Source: Promerops cafer (taxonomy: Eukaryota > Chordata > Aves > Passeriformes > Nectariniidae). From it: a stretch of 64,000 nucleotides of DNA. Made by a program: the position numbers and the translations under genes. This document shows positions 51,419-64,000 of this stretch, piece after piece; position 1 is the stretch's first letter; each line of letters opens with the position of its first letter. The DNA is taken from positions 2,461,394 through 2,525,393 of the forward strand of contig VZSE01013631.1 in assembly GCA_013398275.1 (NCBI GenBank), in the 5' to 3' direction. The notes below the pieces were generated by a model. That model ran no database searches. It worked only from the letters and a program-made list of their open reading frames with translations, and was not told the origin of the DNA.

Positions 51419-51726
51419 CAGTGTTTAAATCAACCTCTTGCATTATATCCAGTGTGAATGGCAGTCACAAGGATCTCTTTTTGCCTCCTGTAAAGCCTGA
51501 ATATTGTGCTTTAGCCATATGTGGGTGAGGAAATGATAAAATAAACAAACATATGGAATGAATAAGCTTGCCACAGTACTTACACATTGTCCTAAATTCC
51601 CTTCTGCTGCCCAGTGGCATCCGTCAGCATTTATAGCAGTAAATGGGGAGTGAAGTTGGGATCCTCCAAGCTGAGCTGCAGAACATTTTTTTTATTATTT
51701 CTGTTTGTGCTTCTGTTTCAATAAGC

Positions 51727-51746
51727 TTTTTTTTTTTTTTTTTTTT
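51727..51746. repeat. Poly(T) tract, 20 bases
   Basis: A simple homopolymer of 20 T. Confidence 0.9.
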
Positions 51747-54651
51747 GTTTGGAAAATTTTTTGGTTATAAGAACCTTGCATAAGACTTCTGTGTGTGCTC
51801 TCAGGTTCAGCTTCATAGTCTGTTAAACTGAATGTCCCTGCTTTTATAGATGTGGTGTAAGGTTATGGAACTCTAAAATAAACCACAACTAGAAACCATA
51901 TTGAAATCTGAAGATCAGAAACACTCTATGTGGAGCATGTTCATCAGTCCATGTCTTCAAGCAGCTGTGACAGCCAACTGACTGCTTGCCAGGCCAGCAT
52001 GCACAGCACAAAAGAGGCAGGAGTTAAGTGAGGCAGGAAAGCAGAGCACCCAAAAGAAAGCTGCCCATTTGGCATTTCCTGATTTATATGCTTATACTGG
52101 GAACTCCTTCATTTAAAATGTTATTTGAAGCTCCCTTGCTGAAGCCTCGGAGTCTTCCTAGAAATTAATGGAATCAGATTTAAAATGGTAATCTTCATTG
52201 GCTAGGAATTATTAAATAAATTATTTGTATTTTCTATAGATAGGCATATTCTTTCTCTCAGAACACACATCTATTATCAATCCTTCCAATTTTTTATTTA
52301 CTGCTTGCTCACAGGTCAGGTCAACAAATTCAATTTTTTTTAATGTCCGAACATGATTTTAGGTCATTTAATTTAGGGCAATTTGAAGGTTGATAGAAAT
52401 TTCAGCACATTCCAGGTCAATTCATTAAGTTTTATAATTCTTCTGAAGTTTAAATTAACACTTTTCTGCTGAATTACAACTCTAATTAATTATCTTCTAT
52501 GCTACTCATCAAAAGGATTCCTCTTCTCCTATCTTAACCTGCTAATAAATGTCAGTGTTTATGAAGAGAAAGGTGACAGAATCTCATTTGCACTAAGGCT
52601 CTTCACAAGGAATGACAGTAAAAGAGGCCTAATAGGGGTGTAAAATGCTTCATCTCCAGTTTTAAAAACCTCTCTCTATTGATAGAATGGACAGCTGTTC
52701 TGGCAGTGTCTAAATGAGCAAAGATATAAGATTTTGTGAATAGAAAAGCAAACGGGCAGTGAATGACAAACGCTGGTTCTAGGATTTAGAACTCATTACA
52801 TGTATATAAACTAAATTTTGTTTGCTAAACTGTTCATTTGTTACAATAGGAATAAGTTTTTTCTCCATAACCCTAGGGACATACCTAATGCTCTCCCTGT
52901 TGATAAGACTTTTTAAGGCCTGTATTTTTTCTGCTACCGGCTCCACTGCTTTTAAAAGTCAATCTCAGCAGTTACATAAATTGAAGGGGAGGGGGGCAGA
53001 GAAGCAGTCATTTTTTTCTGTTTCTGTGACAAACAGGTATTTCCAGAAGCATGCTGACATTTTATCATCCTCTGGACTATTGTATTCTGGAAGAGGAGCT
53101 ATATTTTGTGGGTGATTGCTTCCAATACACAGAGTTAGAGCTTCATTGCTGTCTTGTATTAGCTGAAGCACATAACCTATTTGTCCCAAACAAAATTATT
53201 ATGAGCTGTTTCAAATGCAAGGAAGTAGAAATGAGCAGTAAGCAGAACTGTCCAAGGCAGATATTTGCACTGCTTCTGTTCCTTGACCTGAAAAATATAG
53301 AAAACTTGTGGGAAAAAGATTACTTTTAATCAACCACAACTGTAATGGCAGAGATGTTGTTGTTCCCGTATTTTTGTGAATATTCCTTTATATTTTTTTA
53401 CTACTTTAGTATTCCAATCTTATTTCTCTTCCTAAAAGCATATCTACTTGAACAGCTGCTGTATGCATATCCACTGTTAGGAACCATGGTGGCTCCCTGG
53501 GGAACAGAAGTGCAGGAATAGTCAGCCAGGACTTGTCCCAGCATCCCAGCCAGGGAGCAGAGCAACCAGGGCACAGGGACAGCCTCCCTGGGGATGGAGA
53601 TGGACAGAGGCCAGGACATCAGTCCACAGAGGGGGATTTATATCTTTATAAATATGCCAGTCTGCTGCAGACTGGCAGCTTTGCTTACCATCCACGCATC
53701 CTAAACTTCTGTCAAACTAACTCACCTGCTGCCCAAACCTTCAGGTACCTGTCCATCCATCATCACCTACCTATCCAAATGCTGCAACCTGAGTACACAC
53801 CAAACAGTCACACTCCAAGTCTTGTACACAAAACCACCCCCAGCTCATCCAACAGAATATCTGGACAGTCACATCTGTCACATCCTGGAACTGCTTTGCT
53901 GCTCTGGATTTCCCTGAAAGCCTACTTTTTTTATGTTTTTCTTTTCAATGAGGTGAATGACACAGCCATTATGCTGCCAGGGATGGCTCAGTTAGTGATG
54001 CTGGAGCTGAGCAGCTGTTACCCATCATGAATCCGTGTCCAATTGCAATGCAATTGGTCAAAAGGTAGCTGGTGAAGAAAGCACCATGAGCCTCTGGGAA
54101 AGGAGGGGAAAGGCAAGGTCTGTGCTGAGAAGCAGTTATCAGTGCTGTGAAAGGGTGGATTAATAAGAGAGAAAGTTTTCTGGACCAGACAAGGGTGGCA
54201 GAACTCAGAAATGCCTCCCTTCCTTTCACTACTATTCAACTTTATTTCCTTTGGAAGGCATATTTCTATCCTCCACAGCTTGTAAGGGAAGAAATCACTG
54301 TTTCCCATTCCATCCTCATCATTGCCTTACTGAGCAGCCACTGGTTTTTTTCATGGCCTTGACTCCAGCCTAAGCTCCTTTTTGCAGCCTCTCACAGAGG
54401 AGAGAAATGGCACAGAGGACATCCTGGCTTCCCCACAGTGAATAGGCTGATGATCCCCACCTCAGCCTAGGAAAATCATGGTTCCTGAGCACACTGTGCC
54501 TGTTTCTGCTCCCTCCAGGATCCTCCTCAGCCACTGTCTCACACAGGCATTGTGGCAGGAGGAGAGAGCCCAGACACAGCTGGTGCAGGGACTGTAAGCC
54601 CTCTCATTCTGTAGCTCTGTTCCCTGCAAGTTCAGGAAAAGCTGAGATCAG

Positions 54652-54691
54652 TTTATTGTTATTATTATTATTATTTATTTATTATTATTAT
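54652..54691. repeat. (TTA)n microsatellite
   Basis: About twelve TTA-type units with two TTTA interruptions, at the edge of the GC-richer patch. Confidence 0.88.
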
Positions 54692-57600
54692 CACCATCTG
54701 GGCTCTGCTTGGCAAGGGGCTGCACAGCTGCAGGTTCCTGTGTCTGCATGGGTGTTGCTTAAGGCTCCTCCTCTGGGGCAGCACCTTGCAGCTCACTGCA
54801 TCTTGGGGGTTCATTGCATGGTTGACATAAGTTGCTGTGTGATCTTCCACTGTCCTCTCCACACTTCCCACTAGCTCTGTCTTATTTTTACTCAAGGAGA
54901 GACAAAGTTGGCTTCCTGCCCAGATTTGCAGCTGCTGTCTCTAGAAGAAAGCTTACAGAGGGAAAAAAACCCACAAACCAGTAAACAAACAACCCAAATT
55001 CCATGCTGAATCTGCAGACTGTGCAGTTGGCTTCATTCAGCCTTGTAAGACATAAGAGCTAAAGAGAGAGACTGAGAGGAGGTAAAAGCTATAAGTACTG
55101 TCTCCTATGATGGGAAGAGCAGCAGTAGTTGCTCTCTCTCCTCCAGTGGTGTGCAATAAACTGAGAATCCTAGGTGGGAGCAACGCTTTTAGGAATGCTG
55201 TGCAGTGCAGGAGATAGAGCCTGTCAAAAGAGAAAAAACAGGAATTTGCTGTGATGGCTTAGAGAAAATACACTCTGCCACTGACAGAAAATATCTCTAC
55301 TGCCAGAAATGGTTGTCTCTCTCAAAAAGCTTCCAAAAAAAGTCACTCGTTTTCCCACCTGAATTGCATACAGAACAGCACAGCACAGAAGGTACAGATA
55401 GGGTTATTCTCCAAAGAGGAGAATGCACCTTTTCTACCATGCAGCATTGCACTTGGGTAACATGCGTGGACTTGCAATGTTGAGTGTTGAAACAGTTAAT
55501 TTCAGACAAGTGCCTTCTACAGATTCTGGGCAGCATCTTTTCAGGCTTTCCTTTGAGAAACTTTGGGTGGAACATCTGTTACAAAGAGCAGAAAAGTGCA
55601 CCTCCAGCCACCTACCCCAGTACTTCTGCCTGATAAATGGATTTGGAGAATTCAGCTGTGTGGCATTAAGATGGAGAGACTCTGCCTTGAACCTCTGGAA
55701 ACATCTGTGTCTCCATTCTTACAGGTAGATGAGTTTTTATGTTCCTTTTTAAAATTGTTTAACCAGTCTTTCTGAGGAACACAGTACTCTTCCATCTACC
55801 CCTCTTCCCTGAGCTAAGATTCCCTGGCTACCAGCTGCATCAGAATATTGCTCTGCTTTGCTAGAACTTGAACAGATGGTAAACTTAAGGGCTCAATTTT
55901 AAGGCATTAATCCTGCAATTCGGTACCCAGTTCTTGGGAAAAGAACCCAATTCATATGAACAATCCTTTGACAAAGCACAGGATCTTACTTAAACACTAG
56001 GCTGCAGGGCTAAGGCCTGTGAGGGAACACCCTCGGCCATTCAGGAGCTTTCCTGCCTAGTAGCACATGATAAAACTTCTCAGCTACCACACATCAACCA
56101 GAATCTTCTGTAGGGGAATTGGTTGTATGTGAGAATTTTTTTTTCTATCCTCATGCTACGATTTCTAAGTTAGTTGATCACACAGTTGATGAGCAAACAA
56201 TAGAGCAAAGTAATTAGGTAAGTCTTACAAATACGAAGGTGTCAAAAAGGAAGATGGGTAATTAGGAAGATTTGGTGCAGAAAAAGCATGCTCCAGACAT
56301 GACTTGATTTAATTCACAGGGGGTTTCATTGATGTAAAAACAAAAGAATATGAAGAAATTGTGATTATACCCCACACTGTAATAAAATTTAAAAAGAAAC
56401 ATTCTAAGGAATACCAATAGGAATTACAATCCCTTTACATTTATGTTACATTCATTTCAATGGTCCCAGTTCTTGTTTTGCCATTTTCAATTGTCTTGGG
56501 ACAGGAGACAAGTCTTTATGCTTAACTGTACGGCACTAAACATGCAACTCATGCAAAATAAATATAAAAATAATCATGACAGGCATTCTGGGATATTAAG
56601 TAAATCAGCACACACCTACTGCATAAATAGTCATTCTTTTTGAATATTTGTGGATGACTGAGGAGCCTGAAGAAAATGACAAATCTTCAGACCTGTAAGA
56701 AAGCATCAACTGGATAATCCTGTAAGCATGTGACAGCTTAAGACCCTGGTATCTTACCAGCTGAAAAGAATCCTTTGATCATTTAATGGTTACAGTAAAT
56801 ACAAGATATAATTCTGGACAGGGGCCCCATATAATGTTGCAGTTTTGCCAAAAATTTTCTGCCATCAAGATCATGATGGGATGTAGCACACATCCTAAAA
56901 ACGTATTTGTGGGAACAAATATTGCACTTGCACCATTGTTAAGTCATGATCCATGAATTTACATCTATGCTTCCCCAGGTGGACCGTTGATATGCTTCTG
57001 GAGATGAGGCCCTTGGTGGCTGCTATGAATTCAAGCAGGATCTCAGCTCCTGAGCACCAGCTGGGAACAATTCAGTGATCTGAGAGCCTCAGTTCACAGG
57101 ATGTCCATCAGACTCAAAAGTAATTAGAAACATAGAGAAAAGTAAAATATGACTGAGCATTTGAAGAAATAGGCCTGGTTAGAAATAATTGAAATTCTGG
57201 GCTGTATATTTCCAGGAAAAAGTGATGGGAAAGAAAAAACGTGACATAATCTGCAATTTTAAAACAATTAATAATTCTATGCTTCAGGTAACTGTTCACA
57301 TAAATTTAGTAACTTTCATGACAAAAACAGAAGTCAAGCCTATGTTTTCATCAGAGAGCAAGAAGGTGCTCTCTAATTTTTCCACGAGGACATTCAGGAC
57401 TGGCATCATAAAACCTGTGAAAGAGCAACTTTTTTCCTGAAGACTGGTCTTAGTTCTGCAAGATGGCAAAAGCAGGCTTGCCCTTGGCAACGGATACACA
57501 AGGGCCCCTCATCCCCCCCACTACAGAGATAGAAGCATCACATGACATGTCCTGGAGGGGCTGGGGCTTTCAGTCCTTTGGGATGCCTCCAAATCCACAG

Positions 57601-60600
57601 GGGCATGGAAGAATACTTTTACCCCTATCTTCTTTAAGCTCATTTCTCAACTGTATGGCAGGTGTTCAATCACTCAGCAGTCACCTAAACTGCTCATGTC
57701 AGAAGCTTACTAATGCAATTTAAATCAGGGGTAGGTATAAATCAGAACAATTCAGGGCCACACTGTCAGTGACTATTTTGTGCTGCATTGAATCAAATGC
57801 TACCTTCAACAGAAAAATGACACCATATGAAACACACAATTCACCTAAATAGGAAGAGAAACAGGGAATAAAGCTTTTAAGGGTCATTGATTGATAGTTT
57901 TCACAATTCCTCCTAGCAATCCAGTAGGGATGAAAAATATTCTATCAGGTGTTGCCTGCTGTCAAAACTTTACATTTACTATGTACAGTATATATTTATG
58001 AAGAAAACAATCTTTCAGCAATATATCAGGAGGAATCTAAGTTTGGAGCACATTATTGATTGGTATTAAAATAATGAATTGCATGCATGCTAAGCAGATA
58101 AGAGATAAGTGATAGTATTTCAGAATTAAATGTTGCTTTGGAATCTGGAAAGATTATTTATTGCCTATTTATGATTTCCATTCCTTTTATGTAAATTTAA
58201 TTTACTTCTTGTTACTGGTACTCATCTGTTCTGGGGTGACTACTTGCTAAAAATTACACTGCACTGTAATTGAAACACTTAACATGCTAACTGCTAGAAC
58301 TTCATCTAATGTGTCTATGAAGGATTATATGAACTAGGGTCTTAGAACTAATTCCATCAAGCTGTTTCTACATTTCCCTTTTATGAATATAAAAGAACAT
58401 ATAGTAATATTAACATGGTGAAGAAACAGAAATTTTAAAGGTAATACAATATAGAGACATGGATATTCCCACTATATCCATCTGGTCTATTATTGTTTCT
58501 CATAATTCCTTTTTCTTATTATCTGAGGAGAAGAGATGGCCCAGTAAGAAGAGGAAGAGTCCTTAGGGGAGGAGAAAATTCTCAAATACTTTTTCTGTTA
58601 TATTCATCACTAACTGTATTGAGTCCATTTGTGTTTTTCCCTGATGTGCCTTACACAATCTAATGCCTGCAGCTGAGGATTGCCAGGGTGCCAGGCTCCA
58701 AACAGATGGGAACACAGTCGGTGCTGAGTTTCTCTTCTGGGCACTATTTGTACTCTCTTTTCTCAGCACCCCATTTCATGCTGTCACAAGCCCAATTTCA
58801 AAGAAGGAAGAGTGTGCTAAAGCAGGAGAGATTGCCATCTTCTGCTATGGTTCTGCACATAAGAATACTGGGATTTGGTCCCACTGAATGGCTGTTTTCT
58901 GAGCAAACGGTAATGATCCACCAGAATAAAACAAGAATCCCACTTCAGATAGTGATGCAAGGTGTTCTGGTGTGATGGCAAGTACCCACTACAGCAGCCT
59001 GCAACAAGGTGTATATCCCCATGAATGGGTGTCTGGTGTGAGGAGGAGCTCTCCCAGCTCTTACCTGCACCAGCCTTGTGCAGCCCAGCACCACCACCTC
59101 TGAACTGGGGTGTCCAGTTTAGCTGCAGTACCAACACACAGCAGGTGTAGGTGGCCAACAGGACACTGACAGCATCAGTGGTTCATTTATTAGTGAATAA
59201 TGACTTTGTGGGTTGTTTCACTGGAGGACTGGTCTTTGCTAAAGGGATGTGCCACCTGACAGTCTGAAACAGAGCACAAGCTGTAGGGAAATGGGACTTT
59301 GCCTTCCAGCTTGTGCTTTATGGCATCTTCTTGCTAGCAGTGCTGAAGTTATTCAAACCAGTAACACTGCCAGTGTGTCCAGCTTCCCCCACCAGTTTCC
59401 AGTGTAGACTAGTCTCTTCTGAATTTGAATGTGTCTTCAGGCAAGGAACAGATAAGCTCTTGAATAAAAGTGACTGTATGGATGTCCATAGTAACAATGA
59501 AAAAGAGAGGGGCAGAGCAGAAAATACGAAGCAGGCTGAAAACCTTTTCTAGATAACAGATCCTGGAAAATAAGAAACCCCTTGCAGGCCTGTAATATAA
59601 GCTGAAGTAATGTGTGAATGTTATTTTTATGATGAGCCACACCAGTGATGCAATCCTGCAGAAGCCTGAAGATGTCTTGATAATTTCTGAGCATCCCAAA
59701 GAGCTTGGTTCAGGACATGAGTCACTTGTAAAAGGAACCCAACATTGCCCTCTCGTTACTAATTTGGGTTTTCCACCTCCAGTAGGAAGTATATTTTTAA
59801 ATATCATTACTTGAACAAAGACATTAGCAAGTCAAACTATATTGCATAAGCACTATTTTTTTTACAGGAGACCATAAAATTATGCATTTCATGCAATTTA
59901 TCATATTGTATTCATTCCAAGGAAATCAAAGTGAATTCCAAAATTCTATTTTAGAATTAATTTCAATTATTCTAAGACTTAAAAGTTTTTGTTAATGGAA
60001 TAATCCTTCAGTAACAGACTAGTCCAGCAAGTCATTCTGAGCTTTGTTCACACATTTTAAAGGGCAAATATCACTGTATGGCAAAAGTGTATCTCTAGTC
60101 CCCATTACTCAGTTAGAACAATAATAACTGGTGCACATAACATCTCTGAGGGCTTGAAACTCACTTGTCTAGAGAATAAATATGGGCAATAATAATGACA
60201 TTATGTTAGCATCAGACTCTAATTCATTATTCTCATGAAATATTAGCTTATCTGGGAGATTACTTATAAAGGAATATCTTATTTTATCAGTTTCAAATAT
60301 TTAATCTAGACTATACCATTCTATATTTCTGAACATGTTAAATATTAATAATTAAACTCATTGGAAAACATAATGGTATATGTATTCCATGTTGAATTCT
60401 CCATAACACCATAATGTAAGGAATTCTGTTGATTTAGAAAGAAAATCTGAAAAAGCAATAATTCTATTTTTTAAGAATTGCTTTCCTTCCAGAAATGTGC
60501 TTGCTTAATTTACATGTTAAATTACTTCTTTGTATTTTTTTCCTTATTTAAAATTTGAAATAAATTTTATCAAAGCAATTATCACTAAAACCTACTTAGT

Positions 60601-60635
60601 CTTTACTTACACTAAACCAAATTTGCACTCATCTT

Positions 60636-61185
60636 TGAAAAGGATGGAAACGAGGACCCTGGGAACTACTGACCCGTCAGTGTCACCTCTGTCTGGGAAG
60701 ATCATGGCACAGATCCCCTTAGAAGCTGTGCTGTGGCAGCCAGCCAGCACAGCTTTACCAAGGGAAAGTCCTGCCTGAATAATCCAGAGGTCTTCTATGA
60801 TGGAGTGACTGCATCAGTGGACAGGGAAGAGCTACACATATGTCTGTACTTATGTAAGGCCTTTGACACAGTCCCTTTGACAATGTCCTCCCCTCTGAAC
60901 TGGAGAGACACAGGCATAATAAAACGAAAATACAAGATTATAAGGAAGATGTGGCCAAACATTTAGTAGGGTCTGTTGTGAAAGGAAAAGGCTTAATGGT
61001 TTTAAACTAAGAGGATAGATTCAGCCTAGTTATGAGTAAGATATTTTTTATGATGAGGGTGGTGAGATTCTGGAAGAGGTCTCCAAGCAACCTGATTTAG
61101 TTGAAGATGTCTATGATCATTGCAGGAGGGTTGGACTAGATGAACTTTAAAAGGTCCCTTCCAACCCAAAAGATTCTATGACTAT
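60636..61185 (+). mobile_element. CR1 LINE fragment with internal deletion
   Basis: The first part (60655-60900) encodes pieces of CR1 reverse transcriptase in two frames: NY-PVSVTS..GKIMAQIPLEA, then after a frameshift near 60740 QHSFTKGKSCLNNPEVFYDG and CKAFDTVPL. Normally several hundred bases follow, encoding the catalytic palm (including the YADD/FADD-type motif) and thumb. Here the sequence passes within about 60 bases to the C-terminal MMRVVRFWKRSP part (around 61056) and then to the CR1 3' UTR and tail (GGAGGGTTGGACTAGATGA, GATTCTATGACTAT) ending at 61185. The middle has therefore been deleted, and the copy is inactive. It is the only CR1 here on the plus strand. Confidence 0.92.
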
Positions 61186-63440
61186 ACCTGAGGATTGACC
61201 AACATCAGTATTTGGATTTGTCTTGGTTTTTCTTTCAGAAAAACATTATCTTCATAAGCTTCAAATGGAGTGGATATTTAGTGTACTGACCACCTCTGCT
61301 GAAGCCAAATAAAAAGCAGAGATTCTCATGGCAGACTATTCCAGTGTGTAATAAAGTGAATAGCTGAAAAGAAGAAAAAAGAAGACTAAAATGAAAGAAT
61401 AAAAAGCAGCTACCATGGGAAAATAAGAAGAATGTAAGACACTAGGAAACAATCAACCCTCCAAGTGCTTCTAATATACAATTCTCTTGTAACACCTGAG
61501 AGCTTCCAGCCAACCGTAGCCATCTCAACACCCACAAACTCCCCTGTTCCACTGAATGTCCCAGCTTGTGCTCTCCCTAATTGTCTGAAAACTGTGGAAT
61601 AATGACTATATAGATAGGGTTGGAGCTCTAACTGGGTGAACTGGATGAAAAGTGTGATGGGAATTAGAGAATACAACTGAGGAATTCACATGACCTGTGG
61701 TTTCTCCCCTCTCTCTCTGACTAGAACACATTGGAATTTTTCACTCTGAAAGAAGGACAGTGTACACTGTCTAATTCCAAAACCAAATCACTTTGTCTCA
61801 GGATGCCTCTGTGGTTACCAAGTAACAGTAATGTCATTCATCTGCCACATCACTCACATGCCTCATGAAAACATGGAAAGTGGTTAAGGTTACCAAAAAT
61901 CTTACAATACCCATGTATTAAAATACATATCAACATAATACTCTGTTCTCCTCAAGAATGAATCAATATGTTTTGAGAAATTTTAGGCAGTATAATAAAA
62001 AAAAACCCAGAAAAAACAGCTCCTAGAAATATTTATATACTGACAAATTAAAACCAATAGGTCAAAAAATCACCTAAGCAATTCCTCAGGCAGTTACTTC
62101 CTGGAGTACTGAGAATAACTAGGAAGGCAAAACAAATTCAACAGCAAGGTTTACTAGGAATGCTAAAGATGCTGTCTGCATCTAAAATGTATAATCCCAG
62201 ATGGAAACAAAGCTCTCAGTATTAGTCTAACTTTGGAGTAAGTAAAACTAGAATAGTAAAACTTGTATCCACTAGAAGATACATAATGGTTAAACAGTTG
62301 GAAATTTCATCAGGTAAAAACTAGGAAGCCTAAGATTAGAAAAGATAGAAACTAAATTCTAACCTTGTCTAAGAAGCATTAAACTTTCAAAAGAAAGAAT
62401 GAGTCTTTTGGACCAGAAGAAGCAAGCAAGGAACATAAAGGCAAACCTGAGATGCCAAATGATCTGCATCAGTTCAGACTAGACCTATCCCAGGTACAGT
62501 CCTTCAAGATATTAAAATGTTGTTAAAATATGTTGAAGCGAACTAATTATCTGAATAGGAGAACAACTAGTTCTAGATAGGTTAAGAAAAGAATTGGTGA
62601 ATGAAGCTGCTTCTAAAAAACTATTAGAAGTTTTTTAAAGTGGCCTTTTGGAGGACTAAAAAGTAAAATGGGTATCAGGAATAACACTGGAAGTTATAAT
62701 GCAAGAAGTCCTCTTTACTTGAGCTAAACCATTTAAAATTACCATAAGATATAAAACATCTCTTCTGACACAACTGTGCACTTAGTGCTATAGAACATGT
62801 ATGGAGATCAACCCTTCTAAATGTGTATGTGTACATTTGTGTGCAGTACAGTATTACTGTGTGCTCACAGTAATAATTCAGAATCTGTAAGAACTCAGCA
62901 GCTCTTTTGTGAAATCCAGCAGTCCTTACCTATTTCAGCTGTGGCTGTCTGAACCACAGTTGTCTTCTTGGTGCTCCTGTAAAGAGAAAGGAATTTATTT
63001 TCCCGTATCTGCGCTGAGATAACAAGTTTGCCATACAGAGCTGATTATTCACAGAAACTTTTCATTTGTAAATGTAGCACACTCTACTGTGGTATTTTAA
63101 ATTTTCTATTTCTAAGCTGATTTTTGTGAACTTGTCAAATTGGAACTGCTTTCCGCTCTGCTAGTAAAACCACTCAATTTTTTAGTTCATCCCCTGCTGC
63201 TTCTTAGCATAACTCTCTTTCTCTTAGGGTCTGTATGGCAGTTCCAATTAAACAGCACTACCCTAAATATTTTTTCCCACTTGAAATATGTTTTTGTTTT
63301 GTTTGTTTTTGTTTCCAGCTGAGTAGTTATGAAAATATTGAACAAAAAGTAAAAACTTTCTTGATTCTATTTAAAAAGGAGAGGCAATAACAACAGCCAA
63401 GAAAATGTACTAGATGGTTCTTTTAATAAATACATTAAAG
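61186..63440. other. Intergenic DNA, no gene recognised
   Basis: AT-rich unique sequence. No open frame exceeds 90 codons and no repeat ends were recognised. Confidence 0.5.
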
Positions 63441-64000
63441 TCTCTTTTATTTTTCTTCATTTTTAGCGACTAACATAACAAAAACTTTCAGACCATCAAA
63501 CCAGTTTTCACAATCTGCCATAAATTTGCATTTCACAGAAATAATCCTGACAAGCACTAATAGATGAACGTTGTTGGTGCAATAACAAAACAATATAAGG
63601 CATATTTACACCATCCTTACATACAGAACACTGTACACACAAAAAAATCACAGATCCAGAACAAAGTAAATTCAATCCCTTAGACATTTTACGTTTATAG
63701 GCTTGGTATCAAACAAGTAATTCTCCAAGCAACAGACAACCTCTTCTTCTTGTGTGATTTATTTGTAATATTGTGCTCATGCAAAATAGGTATTTGCTTT
63801 ATTGCATTAACATTGAGAGAATGTTGGGAATTAGTTCCAAAACCAGTTCAATTGAATTTTAGACCCTGTTTCTCTTCATCCTTAGCAAGTCTGAGTCATT
63901 TTTAATGGTGACATAAAATGAGATGTTAACTGATGATTGAGATTTTTATTTGTTAAGTTCCAAAACAATAATGAAGCTCAACTGACTGTGGTTTGAAAAC
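63441..64000 (-). other. Possible 3' UTR of a gene lying beyond the right edge (minus strand)
   Basis: The minus strand carries AATAAA-type poly(A) signals, including TGCAATAAAGC (AATAAA complement of 63798-63803) and one within the A/T-rich stretch near 63445. The sequence between them is non-repetitive, moderately AT-rich and without open frames, as 3' UTRs often are. No coding part is visible in the window, and AATAAA is common by chance in AT-rich DNA, so the call is weak. Confidence 0.15.

Larger units (their letters stand above)
50881..60635. other. Intergenic DNA, no gene recognised
   Basis: Unique DNA with a G-rich run (51398-51418), T20 (51727-51746), a (TTA)n repeat (54652-54691) and a broad GC-richer patch (53480-54800) holding overlapping open frames on both strands. 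The longest is 165 codons (53533-54030, +) from a TTG start. None shows a domain, signal peptide or splice structure I can defend. Confidence 0.45.

Noticed and set aside
53533..54030. 165-codon plus-strand frame, the longest in the window
   Set aside because: It begins with TTG, sits in a GC-richer patch where stops are rarer, overlaps frames on the other strand and shows no domain or splice structure.

Overview
The window looks like nuclear intergenic DNA from a bird, most likely a passerine. It is AT-rich and CpG-poor. I find no intact protein-coding gene, no RNA gene, no operon-like layout and no CRISPR array; open frames are short and about as long as chance allows in 64 kb. The bird assignment rests on the repeats: four CR1 LINE fragments with typical avian 3' ends, long terminal repeats of families I recognise from bird genomes, and a tRNA-Ile-derived SINE with a CR1-like tail that matches my memory of the passerine TguSINE1 family.

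Layout. From 1 to 6.5 kb the DNA is mostly unique, with an old L2/CR1-like reverse-transcriptase fragment (3.74-4.0 kb, + strand) followed closely by the SINE (4.2-4.35 kb, - strand). A 5'-truncated LTR lies at 6.57-6.95 kb (+). From 7 to 14.7 kb nothing is clear except one exon-like interval. From 14.75 to 20.85 kb is a cluster of LTR-type repeats, all reading on the minus strand: a probable short LTR (14.75-15.06 kb), a nearly full-length solo LTR (15.97-17.05 kb) with a probable imperfect 5-bp target duplication, and two copies of a third repeat (17.97 and 20.26 kb). CR1 fragments follow at 21.5 and 23.4 kb (-), and between them is a minus-strand tract (22.5-23.08 kb) that reads like a decayed protein-coding sequence I cannot name.

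From 24 to 60 kb the window is mainly unique DNA with simple repeats, one CR1 (42.07-42.53 kb, -), two single-N assembly scars, and three stretches (around 35.3, 38.3 and 50.8 kb) whose motif content resembles distal enhancers or conserved noncoding elements. A CR1 with an internal deletion lies at 60.64-61.19 kb (+). The right edge carries minus-strand poly(A) signals that could belong to the 3' UTR of a gene beyond the window.

No genes here work together in a pathway. The content is the history of retroelement insertions plus possible regulatory DNA. I did not find a convincing new biological system. The best leads are the decayed coding-like tract at 22.5-23.08 kb, the enhancer-like block near 38.3 kb and the same-strand LTR cluster.
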